A DNA stretch of 64,000 bases, from assembly GCA_049487715.1 (NCBI GenBank), contig CP150548.1:496001-560000 (forward strand), read 5' to 3'. The notes below the pieces were generated by a model. That model was given only the letters and a program-made list of their open reading frames with translations, did no database searches and was not told the origin of the DNA. This DNA comes from Pycnococcus provasolii. Taxonomy: Eukaryota; Chlorophyta; Pseudoscourfieldiophyceae; Pseudoscourfieldiales. The position numbers were made by a program, and so were the translations under genes. This document shows, piece by piece, positions 18,277-29,500 of the stretch; position 1 is the first letter of the stretch, and every line of letters starts with the position of its first letter.

Positions 18277-19317
18277 CAGTGCTCAGTACTCAGCTGAGCA
18301 CGTACTGGTACTGTACGAGGCCAACCAGTACCAGTACACCGGTACGCGCGCGCTGCCTGATAAAGATTGTCAGCGTGTGTCAAGTCTGTTCAAGGTACAG
18401 GTACTTATAGGTCGGCTGATGATAGTCGGAGGTGGCGCAGCGAATACTAATGGCGGTGCTCAAGCGACCAAGTTCAGAATAAGAAGGACAACACACGCAC
18501 GGAACGAGCTTGGCGGCCGGTCTTGCATCACGTTGATTCACGTGGTCAAGACTCAAGAGACGAGCCGTTGTGTTTGTAAGCTGATTCACGTGGTCAAGAG
18601 ACGTACTTCATGGACCTTGCCAGTCGTTGTTCGTTGTTAGCCAGCCACGGCTAACACGGCAAGCATTCACCACGGCTTAAGCAGATCTCCACTCCACCAA
18701 CGCATCTGCCGGCGACTCGTCGTCGTCGTCAACTGAGGAGTCAAACACACGTTTCTACGATAATCAACCTGCTCTCCCGCTTCATCTCCGCATCTCTCCC
18801 TCTCACTCTCTCTTGCCTGAGCTTGCTCTTGCATTGCGCTCCATTGCGCTGCTCTGCGCTGCGCTGCTCTGCGCTGCGCTGCCGGCCCACTGCTCTACGG
18901 AGTGAGTGAGTGAGTGAGTGAATCAATAAGTTCCTAGGAGCGAGCGATCCTTAAAGCTCATATCTCTTAAGGTTTATACCTTTCGTCTCGTCTCGTCTCG
19001 TGTTTGTCGTGGGTGACTTTCTACCCAGGAGTCATTTTCTCGTTGGTTTGTGCTTGTGCATGGGTTTGTGTAAGGTACGTCTGTGTGTCTGTGTATTTAT
19101 CTAGTCGTTGGTGTGGTGTGCTGTGGTTTATTTGTGCTTTCCTGTTCGTATTCGTATTCGTATTCGTAGAGATGCCTTTTTTGTGTGCATGTGCATGTTC
19201 CGTTGTGCGTTGTTACACTCTTGCTGGTACGGTCTCACCCTCGCGTTGTTCCAACGACTGTGCGACTGACACGACACGTATGCGCGCACACACAATAACA
19301 CCTATGCCTGCTCATAG
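18277..19317. other. Intergenic region with several microsatellites
   Basis: No supportable gene, although a 5' exon of the glutaredoxin-like gene may lie here. Short repeats seen: CAGTACC/GGTACTG inverted words at 18300-18345; a 20+ base direct repeat of TGATTCACGTGGTCAAGA about 48 bases apart (18533 and 18581); CTGCGCTG units at 18842-18886; GAGT units at 18901-18920; CGTCT units at 18984-19001; and ATTCGT units at about 19147-19168. Confidence 0.5.
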
Positions 19318-20079
19318 TCCAAGGCGCGGGAAGCGACCGACACGAAAGAAGTCGTCGCCGTGGCCAACGCTGCAGCGCCTACAGAGGCAAAAGACAAGAC
19401 AAACAAACAGAAGAAGTCTGCCGACGACAAAGCAAATAAGCCGCTCGCTGCAAAGGACGTAAAGATCGAGCTTGACACTGCTGACACGAAGACGTCCAAA
19501 ATGTTCAAGGCGGAAGAAAAGAAGTCAGCAGCTTCGTCCGATGAGTCGGACTTCGACGCAGCCATACTCAGCCAGGTCGAGGACGCCGTCAACTCCGTGA
19601 TGGAACGCAAACCTGCGACGGCCAACGCGCCGGCGCCGACATCTTCGTCGTCGCCAAACGTCGCGCCGCCGTTGAAGGCGCTCAACCTCGCAATGACGTT
19701 TGGCGAGGGCGTGTCAGTATCACCCACCGCCAGCGAGGAGCGTGCTGAGGAGGCTGCCATACGCGAACGGCGGAATACCGCCACGACCAACTCGTGGAGC
19801 GATAGCATCGTGCTGTACAGCACGAGCTGCGCGAGCACGGCAGAGCTGCGCAACAACATCAGCCGGATGAAGCAGTTGCTAGATATGAAGCGCGTTCCGT
19901 ACGAGGAGGTATTTTTGGACATCGAGCCGCACAGGCGCGAGGACATGCTCGCAATCACGAATGGCGAGCGCAAACTTCCGCAGCTTGTAAACGTCGCGCG
20001 CAACCTGCGCGTTGCGGGCAACGCCGAGACTATGCAAGAGGCTGAGGACTTTGGCGAGCTCGACGACATGTTGCGGTGA
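19318..20079 (+). CDS. Glutaredoxin-like (SH3BGR-type) protein, 5' end unresolved
   Basis: The frame opens right after a CATAG that could be a splice acceptor and has no ATG before 19501, so the first coding exon probably lies upstream. The N-terminal part is Lys/Ala/Asp-rich and acidic. From about 19795 the product has a thioredoxin fold of the glutaredoxin/SH3BGR type: SIVLYSTSCASTAELR, MKQLLDMKRVPYEEVFLDIEPHRREDM, then GERKLPQLV with the cis-Pro, ending EDFGELDDML. The active-site CxxC is absent (only TSCAS), as in SH3BGR-like proteins, so a structural rather than redox role is likely. Confidence 0.65.
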   Translation, partial: SKAREATDTKEVVAVANAAAPTEAKDKTNKQKKSADDKANKPLAAKDVKIELDTADTKTSKMFKAEEKKSAASSDESDFDAAILSQVEDAVNSVMERKPATANAPAPTSSSSPNVAPPLKALNLAMTFGEGVSVSPTASEERAEEAAIRERRNTATTNSWSDSIVLYSTSCASTAELRNNISRMKQLLDMKRVPYEEVFLDIEPHRREDMLAITNGERKLPQLVNVARNLRVAGNAETMQEAEDFGELDDMLR

Positions 20080-20243
20080 TACTTATGGTGTGAGAAATAT
20101 ATATAAACAAAACAAAACATTTCCTCTCGTGTTACTCGTCTCAGGCGCCCTGCTCCGTCGTAAGCATCAGCGTGTACACACACCTTCATAGCACGCGACA
20201 GATGGTGGCTTGCTGAACAGCGTCGTCGTCGTCGTCGTCGTTG

Positions 20244-20819
20244 TTACCTGCGCCGGAACAAGACGAAGGGAAGTCCAAGCGTGGAACCGACGATGCGCAC
20301 GGGTATCGACGCAACGCCGACCACGGCATGGACAAGCTGCTTTCCCACGTTTCTTCTCTTTTTCGTCTTTTTCCGTGCGAGCATGCCTCGTACACCCGCT
20401 TGGATCTTCACCGCTTGTTCGTTTCGCTTATCCAGCTCCTCGTCGCCAAATAGCATCTCGCCCTCCTTCAGCGCGAGCTCTTCGCGTCGTCGAGTGAGCA
20501 CTTCTCTCTCGCCGCGACTCAGCGCCTTTTGCATTTCCCTCTCTCGCTCCTCCGTTTTCAGCTCCCACCTACGGCGCACGTACGGGCTCACCGCCGGGTG
20601 GTTGTTGCACAGCGCCGCTCCCCATCCGAACGTGGCCTGCGCGCGCTTTGATCCTGGCGTGAAAGGCGCCGCGACGATGGGCGACGTCGGCGCTGGCCTC
20701 TGCGGGCTCGGGAACCTGTCCCCTCTCGCCGCGTGGTCCATCGCGGTCTCTGGCCACGGCACAGGCGTCATGGTGGACTCGAACGTCGCGTTGCGCGCAT
20801 AGCTTGGCGTCGACGCCAT
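20244..20819 (-). CDS. IQ-motif protein with hydrophobic C-terminal tail
   Basis: A 191-residue protein. The N-terminus is Pro/Ser-rich, the middle (about 85-130) a charged helix (RRRWELKTEEREREMQKAL), followed by an IQ calmodulin-binding motif AVKIQAGVRGMLARKK at about 137-152. The tail is a basic patch then VVGVASIPVRIVGSTLGLPFVLF, a possible membrane-association segment. IQ motifs bind calmodulin or EF-hand light chains. Overall family not recognised. It converges with the glutaredoxin-like gene. Confidence 0.75.
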   Translation of the reverse strand: MASTPSYARNATFESTMTPVPWPETAMDHAARGDRFPSPQRPAPTSPIVAAPFTPGSKRAQATFGWGAALCNNHPAVSPYVRRRWELKTEEREREMQKALSRGEREVLTRRREELALKEGEMLFGDEELDKRNEQAVKIQAGVRGMLARKKTKKRRNVGKQLVHAVVGVASIPVRIVGSTLGLPFVLFRRR

Positions 20820-21908
20820 TAACCTTTAAAAACAGCCACAAGCTTTCAATCAACAAATAACAAGAGGCCACCAAGAGCCAAAGCCAAAGCCAAGCAACAC
20901 ACCTGGTGCAACAAAGTCGAAGGTGAAGTCGAAGATGAAGATGAAGATGAAGATGGCCGAGCAAGTCGCCTAAACACCCGGCCCGAGCGACAGAGAGACC
21001 AAGAGAGAGAGGCCGGAGAGGGGAGCGGCAACATGGGTTGTTGCAAGTTGCCTTGTTGCAACCTTGCCATCAACTATCAAGCAACCCGTATAGGCGTATA
21101 AACATTAAAAAAACATCCCTGCCTGGTTGACTGACGAAATGGAAAGCAATCAACCTGAAAAGCAACCTCCATCCAGGTGGTGTGGAAGAATCCGAAATAC
21201 TGTCAGAAATAACACCCATCATCGTCATTTTTCATCGTCAGATCTCGATGTGATTTCGCCTTATTAGTTGGTAGAATGTGAGTTTTCATTTTTGTTACCT
21301 TCGAGTACCCGGTAGGTCCTTCGAGGCAACATTCGGGGCAACATTCGAGGGAGTACAGTGCAGTATTCCGGGGCAAAGGCGGCCTCCCCTCAGGTGGAAA
21401 ATACCTTAGTCTAGCATACCACCCTAACCACCCGGCTCTTACAGTACTGTATGTACAACAACTCACACAACTTGAACTTCATGAGGAGTCTTGCCACCTT
21501 CGTTCCAGGGTCCGTTGGTTCTCATGTCACGCACATTATTAGCACGGCTTATGGGGCGCCGGCTTAAAGGTTTATGGGGATTTTGTTGTGGGCACTTGGT
21601 CGCAGCAGCAATGGCGCCGCGTATACCTTTAGGTAGGGTACTCGTCTTGAAACGAATTCTCGAGGAAAACGAATGAAAGCAAGAATACGAGATGACGATC
21701 GATGCGTCGGAGCGTGAGCAACAACAACAAAAAAGAAGGAACTTGCGATCCTCCGGTGGTGGTACAGTACAATAGTACTTAAGGTTAGGTAGATAGACTG
21801 CCAAATAGTTGTTGTAGTTCTATCGGCTATCCTACATATGGTTAGCTAAGGCTTAGGTTGGGGAAAATCCGGAAAATCTAAGAGCGTGTACCACGTAAGA
21901 GCACGTAA
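20820..21908. other. Intergenic region
   Basis: No gene supported. Contains GAAGAT microsatellite units at about 20928-20952, AAAGCC repeats near 20876-20895, and GTACTGTA/TACAGTAC words at about 21441-21449 and 21762-21779, near the 3' end of the glycosyltransferase gene. Confidence 0.5.
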
Positions 21909-24366
21909 TTACACCCTCATTTCATTGTCGCGTGCGCGCTCATCTACGCACGGTTTGCCATACGGGCCACCGCCCCACTTGTGCGTGCATGCGTTGCAGT
22001 GCTGGCGAAGGCGGGCCACTCCACGACGGCCGACTGCATCCATATCCGCAGTCGAAAGACTGGGAACGCCACCAGAGCCAATTTGAACGCGAACAGCCAC
22101 CGCACTACTAATGCCGTCGCTGTTGTCTGCGAAGCTAAGCATAGTGGCGTGCGACAGTGAACCTGGGGCATCTGACAAGTCAATAGTAGGGATGCTCTCA
22201 AGAATCTCAGGATGAAGCTCGCGTATCCTCTCCACGTCGTGACGATGCAACACCATCGTCTCGCTACACTGGAACCAATCATGAGCATACGGATTGAACA
22301 CACACTCCGGCCTGGGAGAGCCAGGCTTGCCTGTGTTGCTCCTGATGATCACCTCGTTTGTGCGTTCGACCTCGCCGCTGTACGGATGGATCAGATTGCA
22401 TGGCAGCATCGGAACCACCGGAGATCGTCCCATTGATCCACAGATGTCGAAGAAGCGCTGCGTGGACGCCTTGTAATCATCTAGCGTGGGAGGATTGTAC
22501 ACGCCACCCTCTCCCGGGGCGGACATTCCCTCGAGGATGCAGAACTTGACGTTGCCGTTCTCAATCTGCTGCTGCACGTTGTGCGTCGACGGATTAGCTC
22601 CCTCCATCTCCGGCTTGTAAAAGCCCAAAAACTTGAGGAGCGTCTTTCTTGCTCTGCACACCACCAGGCTGTCCCACGGCGTGCGCAATGGCGGTAGGCG
22701 CGCGCGAGGGTGCCGATCCCCACTCGAGCGCCTCGCGGTCGCCGTATCCGCTGATCAAATTCGGGGGCACACCTAGCACGTACTCAAGCTCCGATTCCGC
22801 CTGTCCGTGCGGCAGACGCAGTGCGTTAAGCTGCGTTGGATTTTTGTTCCACTTCCAATCGGGATTCGTATGTGCTTCGTACCAGTCTGGCCACGCCTGC
22901 ATTTCGCGATACTGCTGTCGGAACGAGGCGTCGCACTTCTCCGGCGAGCTGTTGGCACGCGCCATGAACGCCTCTCCGTGGCTCTGCGACAGCGCTCCCA
23001 CCTTGTAGCTGCCGCCATTCCTAACGTGATCCGAGCAAGTTTCGCTGGCGGCGCCGACGGAGCTTTCGAGGACGTCGTTCACGATTCCCTGATCAAATGA
23101 AAATACTCCGTCAATCTCAACGCCACCACGCAGCGCAATCTGAACGGGTCCATCCATCGCCTCAATCTGTCGCTGCACCACCTCGTTGAAGAAGAACCAC
23201 GTCCCTCTATTCGGCTTGGCATTTTGGTGGTAGATCACACCCGCGCACGACGCGGGGAATGCATCTGATCCAGCTTGGATTGCAAGATTCGCCTTCTTAT
23301 ACTTGCCCTTGAAGTCCGCGTAGAAGTCGCGAAGGATGGCGACGTCGGAATCGACAGACAGCACGTTCACGCCGCACTCGATAAAGCGTTTCATCATGTA
23401 TGTGCGCATGATCCACAGCCAACCAATGCTGTACCCCTGCTTGAGTGTTTGCATCTTGTTCCACGGCCTCTTCTTTTCCAGGAACGACGACGTCAGACAT
23501 GTGATGCCGACGTTGTGAAGCTGTGCGCAAACACCTTCGTTGATTCCGATGACAATGTAGTGATCGAATCCCCAGTCGTCGACGAGGTGCTTTGCGAAGC
23601 TCGCGGCGTACTCCGGACGTGCCATGTCCGTGGTGATCATGATGAGCTCCTTCTTGTACGCACGCTCGTTGCACACCTTATTGAACACGTCGACGTTTTC
23701 CAGGTCGCCGCGCACGTCAACGGTGTGTCCCACGCTCCGGTATGTGTCGGGAACGTATTCGGTATCCACCATCGCCTCCTCCTCCTCGGCAACAACAACC
23801 TCAAGCGGCTCTTCGTCGGCATCATCCGTGGTTGACAGTGGACTCCTCTGCGCACCCGTTATTTCCTCGTCTTCACCGGCTGTCGTCTGCTCCCAGCCTT
23901 CATGTCCCATCATGTCACCACCGTTGTAGCCGTCGTCTTCGCCGAGGAGAGCGTCGTCGTCTAGGTTTGTGGCGGCATCTTCCCACAGATCTTCCTCGCC
24001 GATTTCCCCGTCGCGATCGAGGTCGAACATCCCGATTCTCCTGTCGTCCAAAGCACGTCGATACGGGTTGGGGTCACGGAACCTCTTGAAAGCGTCCTTT
24101 CCACCCTTGGTGGGGTGTATCGTTGCGTAGACTTTGAAGTACATGGGCGGTCCGAGCACGTATAGGCACGCGATTCCTAAGAAGCACGTGATTCCTAGAA
24201 GCACCTTGTGCATCGCCTGTTCGAGTTCTTTCGAGGATATGGGGTCTTCGCGGCGCTGCCTAATAGAGGTTGTTTCCACAGGCACTTGCCGCGACGTGCC
24301 CATCCTACCCATATTAAACGGGGACAGGCCTTGCCTATTCTTCTCATGACTTGATGAAGCAGACAT
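21909..24366 (-). CDS. EF-hand glycosyltransferase (nucleotide-diphospho-sugar transferase type), frameshifted
   Basis: A type II Golgi-like enzyme. After a short cytosolic tail a membrane anchor (HKVLLGITCFLGIACLYVLG) is followed by an EF-hand loop DLDRDGEIGEED and an acidic stem. The catalytic part has NERAYKKELIMITTD, the DxD-like metal site LSVDSDVAIL, and IDGVFSFDQGIVNDVL, as in PF03407-type transferases (RRA/XEG113-like). The first frame runs from 24366 to a stop at 22594, but its last ~30 codons are unlike protein; the other phase, open from 22688 to 21909, continues with ARKTLLKFLGFYKPEME and a further ~230 plausible residues. The switch is near 22645-22680. A one-base indel, sequencing error or mini-intron could explain it. 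Confidence 0.75.
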
Positions 24367-24941
24367 AGAGGACGAGTTAAAAGCTGTCCAGAGAGGCCGA
24401 GGAGAGGCCCTAGACACGAGAGGAGAGGCCGAGATACGCCGAGGCCGCTGGTACCAGTCAGTCAGTGATATGCCGGCCGGGAGAGTGACACGCAACCTGG
24501 TGGCTGGCTTGATCCAACAATGGCGCGTGGAACAATATAATGGCGAGATTTTTCACGGGAAGATCGCGCCTTGCACCTATTCCCAACTCCTATTCCGAAC
24601 TCCTCCTGCAGGCTCCCATCTGAATCAATCAGGGTTTTACGGGACTTACTCACTCGGGGTGTTCTCGGGGTTCTCCTTGCAGGCCGGGTTGCAGGGTTCC
24701 CCTTAAATGTAAATTTTACCGTGAGTTTTTACGATGGAAGATGCTGTTAGGGTTAGGGTTAGGGTTAGGGTTACGGTTAGGGTTACGGTTAGGGTTACGG
24801 TTCTCCTTAAAGCGGGCTTGCGTCACTGCGTGTGTATGTGGCTCAAAACGTTTTTGATTTTTTCCCTTGGCTGATTGGTCCCTCTCATATTCTTCTGTCA
24901 CTACTCCGATACTTATATATTGTGATTTTGCGTTTCGATTC
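24367..24941. promoter_or_regulatory. Divergent promoter region with (TTAGGG) telomere-like array
   Basis: Between the glycosyltransferase and the GluTR-binding-protein genes. At about 24746-24802 there are four TTAGGG units followed by alternating GGGTTACGGTTA variants, ~140 bases upstream of the GluTR-binding-protein ATG. No coding sequence is supported. Confidence 0.5.
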
Positions 24942-25937
24942 ATGATGCTGTGTCGTGCGCGCGTCTCTGTGTCTTCCATGGTGAGAAGTCAGAGTCGTCC
25001 GGTGCTCATGGGTAAGAGTATGAGGCGCGTGTCGACGAGCGCGTCGGCGTCGTCGACGGACGTCGCGGATCCGCTAGCGGCGTACCACGCGCACCAAAAG
25101 CAGGCGCCGCGCCTTCCGATGGCGGAGGAAGTGCGCACGCTCGCCAGCCTCGCGAAGTTTACCGTGCTGTGCACGTGCGATGCGGCAACACCCTCGGGTG
25201 ACGAAGAACAAGAAGGGGGCTTCTGGCCCGCGGGTTCCGTCACGGGCGTCGCGTTCGACGACGAAGGGCGTGCGATCCTCGCGCTCTCGAGCCTTAGCAG
25301 CCACACGCGCGACCTCGAGCGCGACGCGCGGTGCAGCCTGGTGGTGATGGCGGGCGGGTTCGCGGGCGTCAGCGACGCGCGCGCGAGCTTGCCGTGCAAG
25401 GCGACGAAGCTCGAGGGCGACGCCGCGGCGGCGGCGAGGGAGGTTTACCTGAAGGCGCACCCCGACGCATTCTGGGTGGACTTTGGAGACTTTAGCTGGT
25501 TTGCCGCGGAGGTGGCGCGCCCTTGCCGGCTCGTCGGCGGATTTGGGCGAGCAGGGAGCGTTTCCGTGTCCGACTATGCCTCCGCGAGTCCCGACCCCGT
25601 GAAGCCGTTCGCCGGTCCCGTGTGCGGCCATATGAATGCCGACCACTCGGAAGCGACGGCGGCGATTGCGAGTGAGCTGATTGACCTGTCCGCTTCGAGC
25701 CTGACGAGCGCGCGCATGGATTCGCTCGACCGGCTGGGCATGGACGTGAGCGTGGTTGCGGACGTGGGTGGCGAGTCTGTCACGCTTCCCGTGCGCGTTC
25801 CTTGGCCGCGCCCTGCTGAAAGCCGCGCGGATCTGAAGACGCTTATCGTGGAGATGACAAAAAGCGCCGCCGCCACCGCCACTGCCGCCGCCAATCAAAG
25901 CACAAGCAAGGAGGAAGCGAATACGGAGAGCGAGTAA
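24942..25937 (+). CDS. Glutamyl-tRNA reductase-binding protein-like (HugZ/PNPOx fold plus DUF2470)
   Basis: A 331-residue protein. The first ~45 residues are basic and Ser-rich (LCRARVSVSSMVRSQ), as in plastid transit peptides. A split-barrel FMN-binding-like domain follows (EEVRTLASLAKFTVLCTCDA ... ILALSSLSSHTRDLERDARCSLVV) and then the DUF2470 signature HMNADHSEATAAIA at about residue 228. This domain pair defines the plastid protein that binds glutamyl-tRNA reductase and stabilises tetrapyrrole synthesis, related to bacterial HugZ haem oxygenases. Length and order agree well. An upstream in-frame ATG at 24867 would add 25 residues. Haem binding here is not shown by sequence alone. Confidence 0.85.
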   Translation: MMLCRARVSVSSMVRSQSRPVLMGKSMRRVSTSASASSTDVADPLAAYHAHQKQAPRLPMAEEVRTLASLAKFTVLCTCDAATPSGDEEQEGGFWPAGSVTGVAFDDEGRAILALSSLSSHTRDLERDARCSLVVMAGGFAGVSDARASLPCKATKLEGDAAAAAREVYLKAHPDAFWVDFGDFSWFAAEVARPCRLVGGFGRAGSVSVSDYASASPDPVKPFAGPVCGHMNADHSEATAAIASELIDLSASSLTSARMDSLDRLGMDVSVVADVGGESVTLPVRVPWPRPAESRADLKTLIVEMTKSAAATATAAANQSTSKEEANTESE

Positions 25938-26545
25938 AAACAAATTGCGAACGACATACATACATCGTGACATAAATACCAAGAGTGCGGAAAAAGGTCC
26001 CTAAACCCCGAACCGTAAACCCCGAACCCGGCAGGTTCCCTCACCTAAGGTTACCCATCCATCCTCCCATAACATACCACTAAAAGGTATGAGTAGTCGG
26101 AGTGTGATATATTTGTTCGGGGATTCCTCCTAGCACCGAGATACTTGATGTAGTTGCCCTAATTCATGCATAAGGGATTTCGCACAAAGCAGGCCCCCCC
26201 TGGAATTTTCGCCGGTTGGTTTCCCCCCCTGGACCCTAAACCCTCCCCCTAAACCCTAAACCCCTAAACTCCGCCTCTTCCTCTTTAATTCACACTTTAA
26301 TTCCTTCGCTTGTTTGGGAATACTCCCCGGTACCCGAAAACGTCTTGGGTTGTCCCCTCCTTTTTTTCCCTCTCCCCCCCGGCCCTGCTGCCCAAGGGGG
26401 AGTTGAGGCAAAGCAGGCCCCATTTTCATCATTCTTCCGCAGGGTTGTTGTTGTGATTTCCGTCTCCCGCTTGTGTCTCTCGCTTGTGTTGTGTTGTGTT
26501 GTGGTATGGTGGATGCACCTGTTGTTGATATGGTGGCACTGGATC
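25938..26545. other. Intergenic region with telomere-like words
   Basis: No gene. C-strand telomere-like words occur at about 26000-26035 (CCCTAAACCCCGAACC type) and 26225-26270 (CCCTAAACCC, CCCCTAAACTCC), upstream of the Tudor/RS gene. A GTTGTGTTGTGTTGTGG microsatellite is at 26485-26505. Confidence 0.5.
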
Positions 26546-29500
26546 ATGGCGAGGTTCGGGGAAGCCTGTGACCCGAGGTTCAAGGTGCTTCAAGGAATTC
26601 GTTGGAAGCTCCTGCAGGTGTTGTTAACGGCTGAGGATCAGGATGCGCCGGAGCTTCCGGCGGAGATCGACGCGCCAGACCCGCTCATTCCGCAAAATAT
26701 CGCACCCGAAAACCGACGACGACTCATGAAAGTGTTCAACTACGAAGACCCGCCGGGATCAGGAAGAAATTACCCAAGGCAATTCCAGGGGACGATCATG
26801 GCGACACGAGCGACGGACAGAAGCAGACCGAGAGAATCGCAAGTGTGGAGAATTCACTACAACGACGGAGACGTGGAGGAGATGAATGCGGAAGACTTCA
26901 GCATGAGCTACCTACACCAACAGCAGCCAGTGCAGCTCGGCGAAGGCATTTGGTACTGGCTCGAGGAACACCCCGAAGGATACGACGTCGAACACTTCCC
27001 GCTCTTTAACCCGCAAACGGGAACGATGATCTTACCACCGCAACAGCTTCAGCAGCAGGTGGACGCTGCTGCAGCCAGTGCACCGGCGACGGCGACACCT
27101 GCCCAGCGACCAACTGCACCGCCGCCGCCAACGCAGCCCCACCGCCGCCGCCACCGCCATCACAACCACCGCCGCCGCCGCCGCCGCCGCCGCGGCGAGC
27201 GCCAGCAGCAGCAGCAGCTACAGCAGCACGAGGAGGGCGGCAAGCTACGAATACGCAGCCAGCGCGCCAGAAGCAGCCAGCACCTGCGGCACAGCGGCGG
27301 CAACAGTTGCTGGAGAGCGATTCGGACGATGACAAGCCACCTGCGGCGAAAAGGGGTGATGCGAAAGCCGCTATGCTACACGTCCTGGATAGCGACTCAG
27401 ACACGGAGAACGACATGCCACTTGGACAACGTACACCTGAAGCGCAGCATGCATCGAGACAGACACCAAGATCAGGTGCGAACAAGGGCAAAGCGAAAGT
27501 TTCGCCGACGAAAAATGGCAGGGCAACAGCAGCCGGTCCAGGCCCATCCTCAGCGAGCCCAACAAAGAAAGGGAAAGGCGGCGGTGGATCGCGAAATGGC
27601 AACGATGATGATCCAGCTCCCCTGCACAAGTCTGTGTGGAAACGACTCGTCTTACCCTTCCTCCCAGCTCAACGACCTCGTGCAAAAAGTGCGCAGTGCA
27701 ACGGGTGGCGTCGGCAGTACCAATGCGAGGATCAAGAGGCGTATCGTCGACCTGTCAGACAATATCCGCGGCCGTTTCGTGACCGTGCGTGAGGATCAGC
27801 GCGTCGGCTGGCTACCCGCGGTGGTCAAGAGTATTCAGTTCGCGGATGCACAAGCCGTCTCCGCGAGCAGCCGCCTCGTCGGCACGTCCGCCAGTCAAAT
27901 TGGCAAGGCTATGGTCACCGTGGTGCCCTTCCTCATTCCCGTGCCCATTCTTAAGGGCCCGGACGAAGTCGAACGCGTTTGCATCACTGTTCCTATCGAA
28001 GCAATTGCCGACGATGTGGACCTGCCTGGTGCCCCACCAGGGGAAGCCAAGCAGCAGTACGAGCCATGGCAAAAACTCTTCAGTCTCGGACCACCGGAAC
28101 ACGGCGTTAAGGGCATTGGCGCTTGGCCTTCGCGGGTAGAGGTGAGGCGGCTTGCAATGTCAATTGAACACTTGGAAGGCATTTTCCAGATGGACAACGA
28201 ACTCTCCACGGCTCTGGGTAAAGCAGCTTATTTATCTGAGCACAATGCAACACGTGACCATAAGCGAAAAAGGTCGGAGGATGAAGTTAAGAGGCTGCAG
28301 GAAAAGCTCGAGGTAATGCGCAATCACTCAGCATCCGTACTACCACTCGCAGATGACAGCATTTTTGACATTACAAGTGTCGAGGAGGAGAATGCGCATA
28401 TCGCTGATGCATGGGATGTTCACATTGAGGATGACAATCCCCCCACCTTGTCGCCGCGTGCTGAGACCGGTGCGCCGCGACCCGCCAGCTTGGAACCAGA
28501 TTCGCCAGGGTCTCTCTTCAAGATCCCGCGTAGGCGGAGTAGTGGCAATGGCAGAGATTTGCAAGGCTCTGCTGATCGCGAGGCTCGCCGGGAGATCCAA
28601 GACAGGTCGCGCTCACCGCCAGCTCCTCGTGGTCGCTCTTCTCCTCCGCCACGAGGCCGGTCGCCGCCGCCACGAGGCCGATCGCCGCCGCCACGAGGCA
28701 GGTCGCCGCCGCCGAGGGGCGGTGCGGGTGGAGGTGGTCGATCCCTTTCGGGGTCGCGCTCACCGCCACCTGGTGTGCCGTCGTCGCGAGGTGCTGGTCG
28801 CATTTCCCCTCCACCGCGAGACAGGTCGCCGCCGCGAGGTGGTGGTGGACGCTATTCTCCTCCTCCGCCTCCGCACAGGAGTGGAAGTGGGCGGGTGTCG
28901 CCGCCGCGAGGAAGGTCGCCGCCGCGAGGTGGTGGTGGACGCTATTCCTCCTCCGCCGCCTCCGCACAGGAGTGGAAGTGGGCGGGTGTCGCCGCCGCGA
29001 GGAAGGTCGCCGCCGCGAGGTGGTGGTGGACGCTATTCCCCTCCTCCGCCTCCGCACAGGAGTGGAGGCGGGCGGGTGTCGCCGCCACGAGGAAGGTCGC
29101 CGCCGCGAGGTGGTGGTGGACGCTATTCCCCTCCTCCTCCTCCGCACAGGAGTGGAGGCGGGCGGGTGTCGCCGCCGCGAGGAAGGTCGCCGCCGCGAGG
29201 CGGCGGCGGCGGTGGCGGCGGCGGACGCTATTCCCCTCCGCCTCCGCTCAGAAGGGGGAGCGGACGGATGTCGCCGCCGCCGAGGGTTGGTAGTGGACGC
29301 ATGTCTCCGCCGCGCCACGGTCGCTCGGAGCCGGTGCCCGTTTCGATTCCCGTCGTAGGTCAGAGGCGAGAGCGCTCGCCAGATATGCGAATGTCTGCAC
29401 CGTCGCAACGCATGAGAACAGAATCGGGTGGCTGGCAAGCTCCCCCGCATTTACAGCAGCATGCACAACACCCTGGAGCTGGGGGCACCGTCACGATGAC

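Noticed and set aside
19004-19462. Hydrophobic frame MSWVTFYPGVIFSLV as a separate membrane protein
   Set aside because: Composed of GT-rich microsatellite-like DNA, overlaps the better-supported glutaredoxin-like frame in another phase.
24746-24802. A true chromosome end
   Set aside because: Only four clean TTAGGG units with variants, flanked by genes on both sides; interstitial telomere-like tract.
27006-27629. Minus-strand frame of ~200 codons rich in Ser/Ala/Cys
   Set aside because: Antisense shadow of the Tudor/RS gene's Pro/Ala tract; translation lacks domains and follows codon complement patterns.
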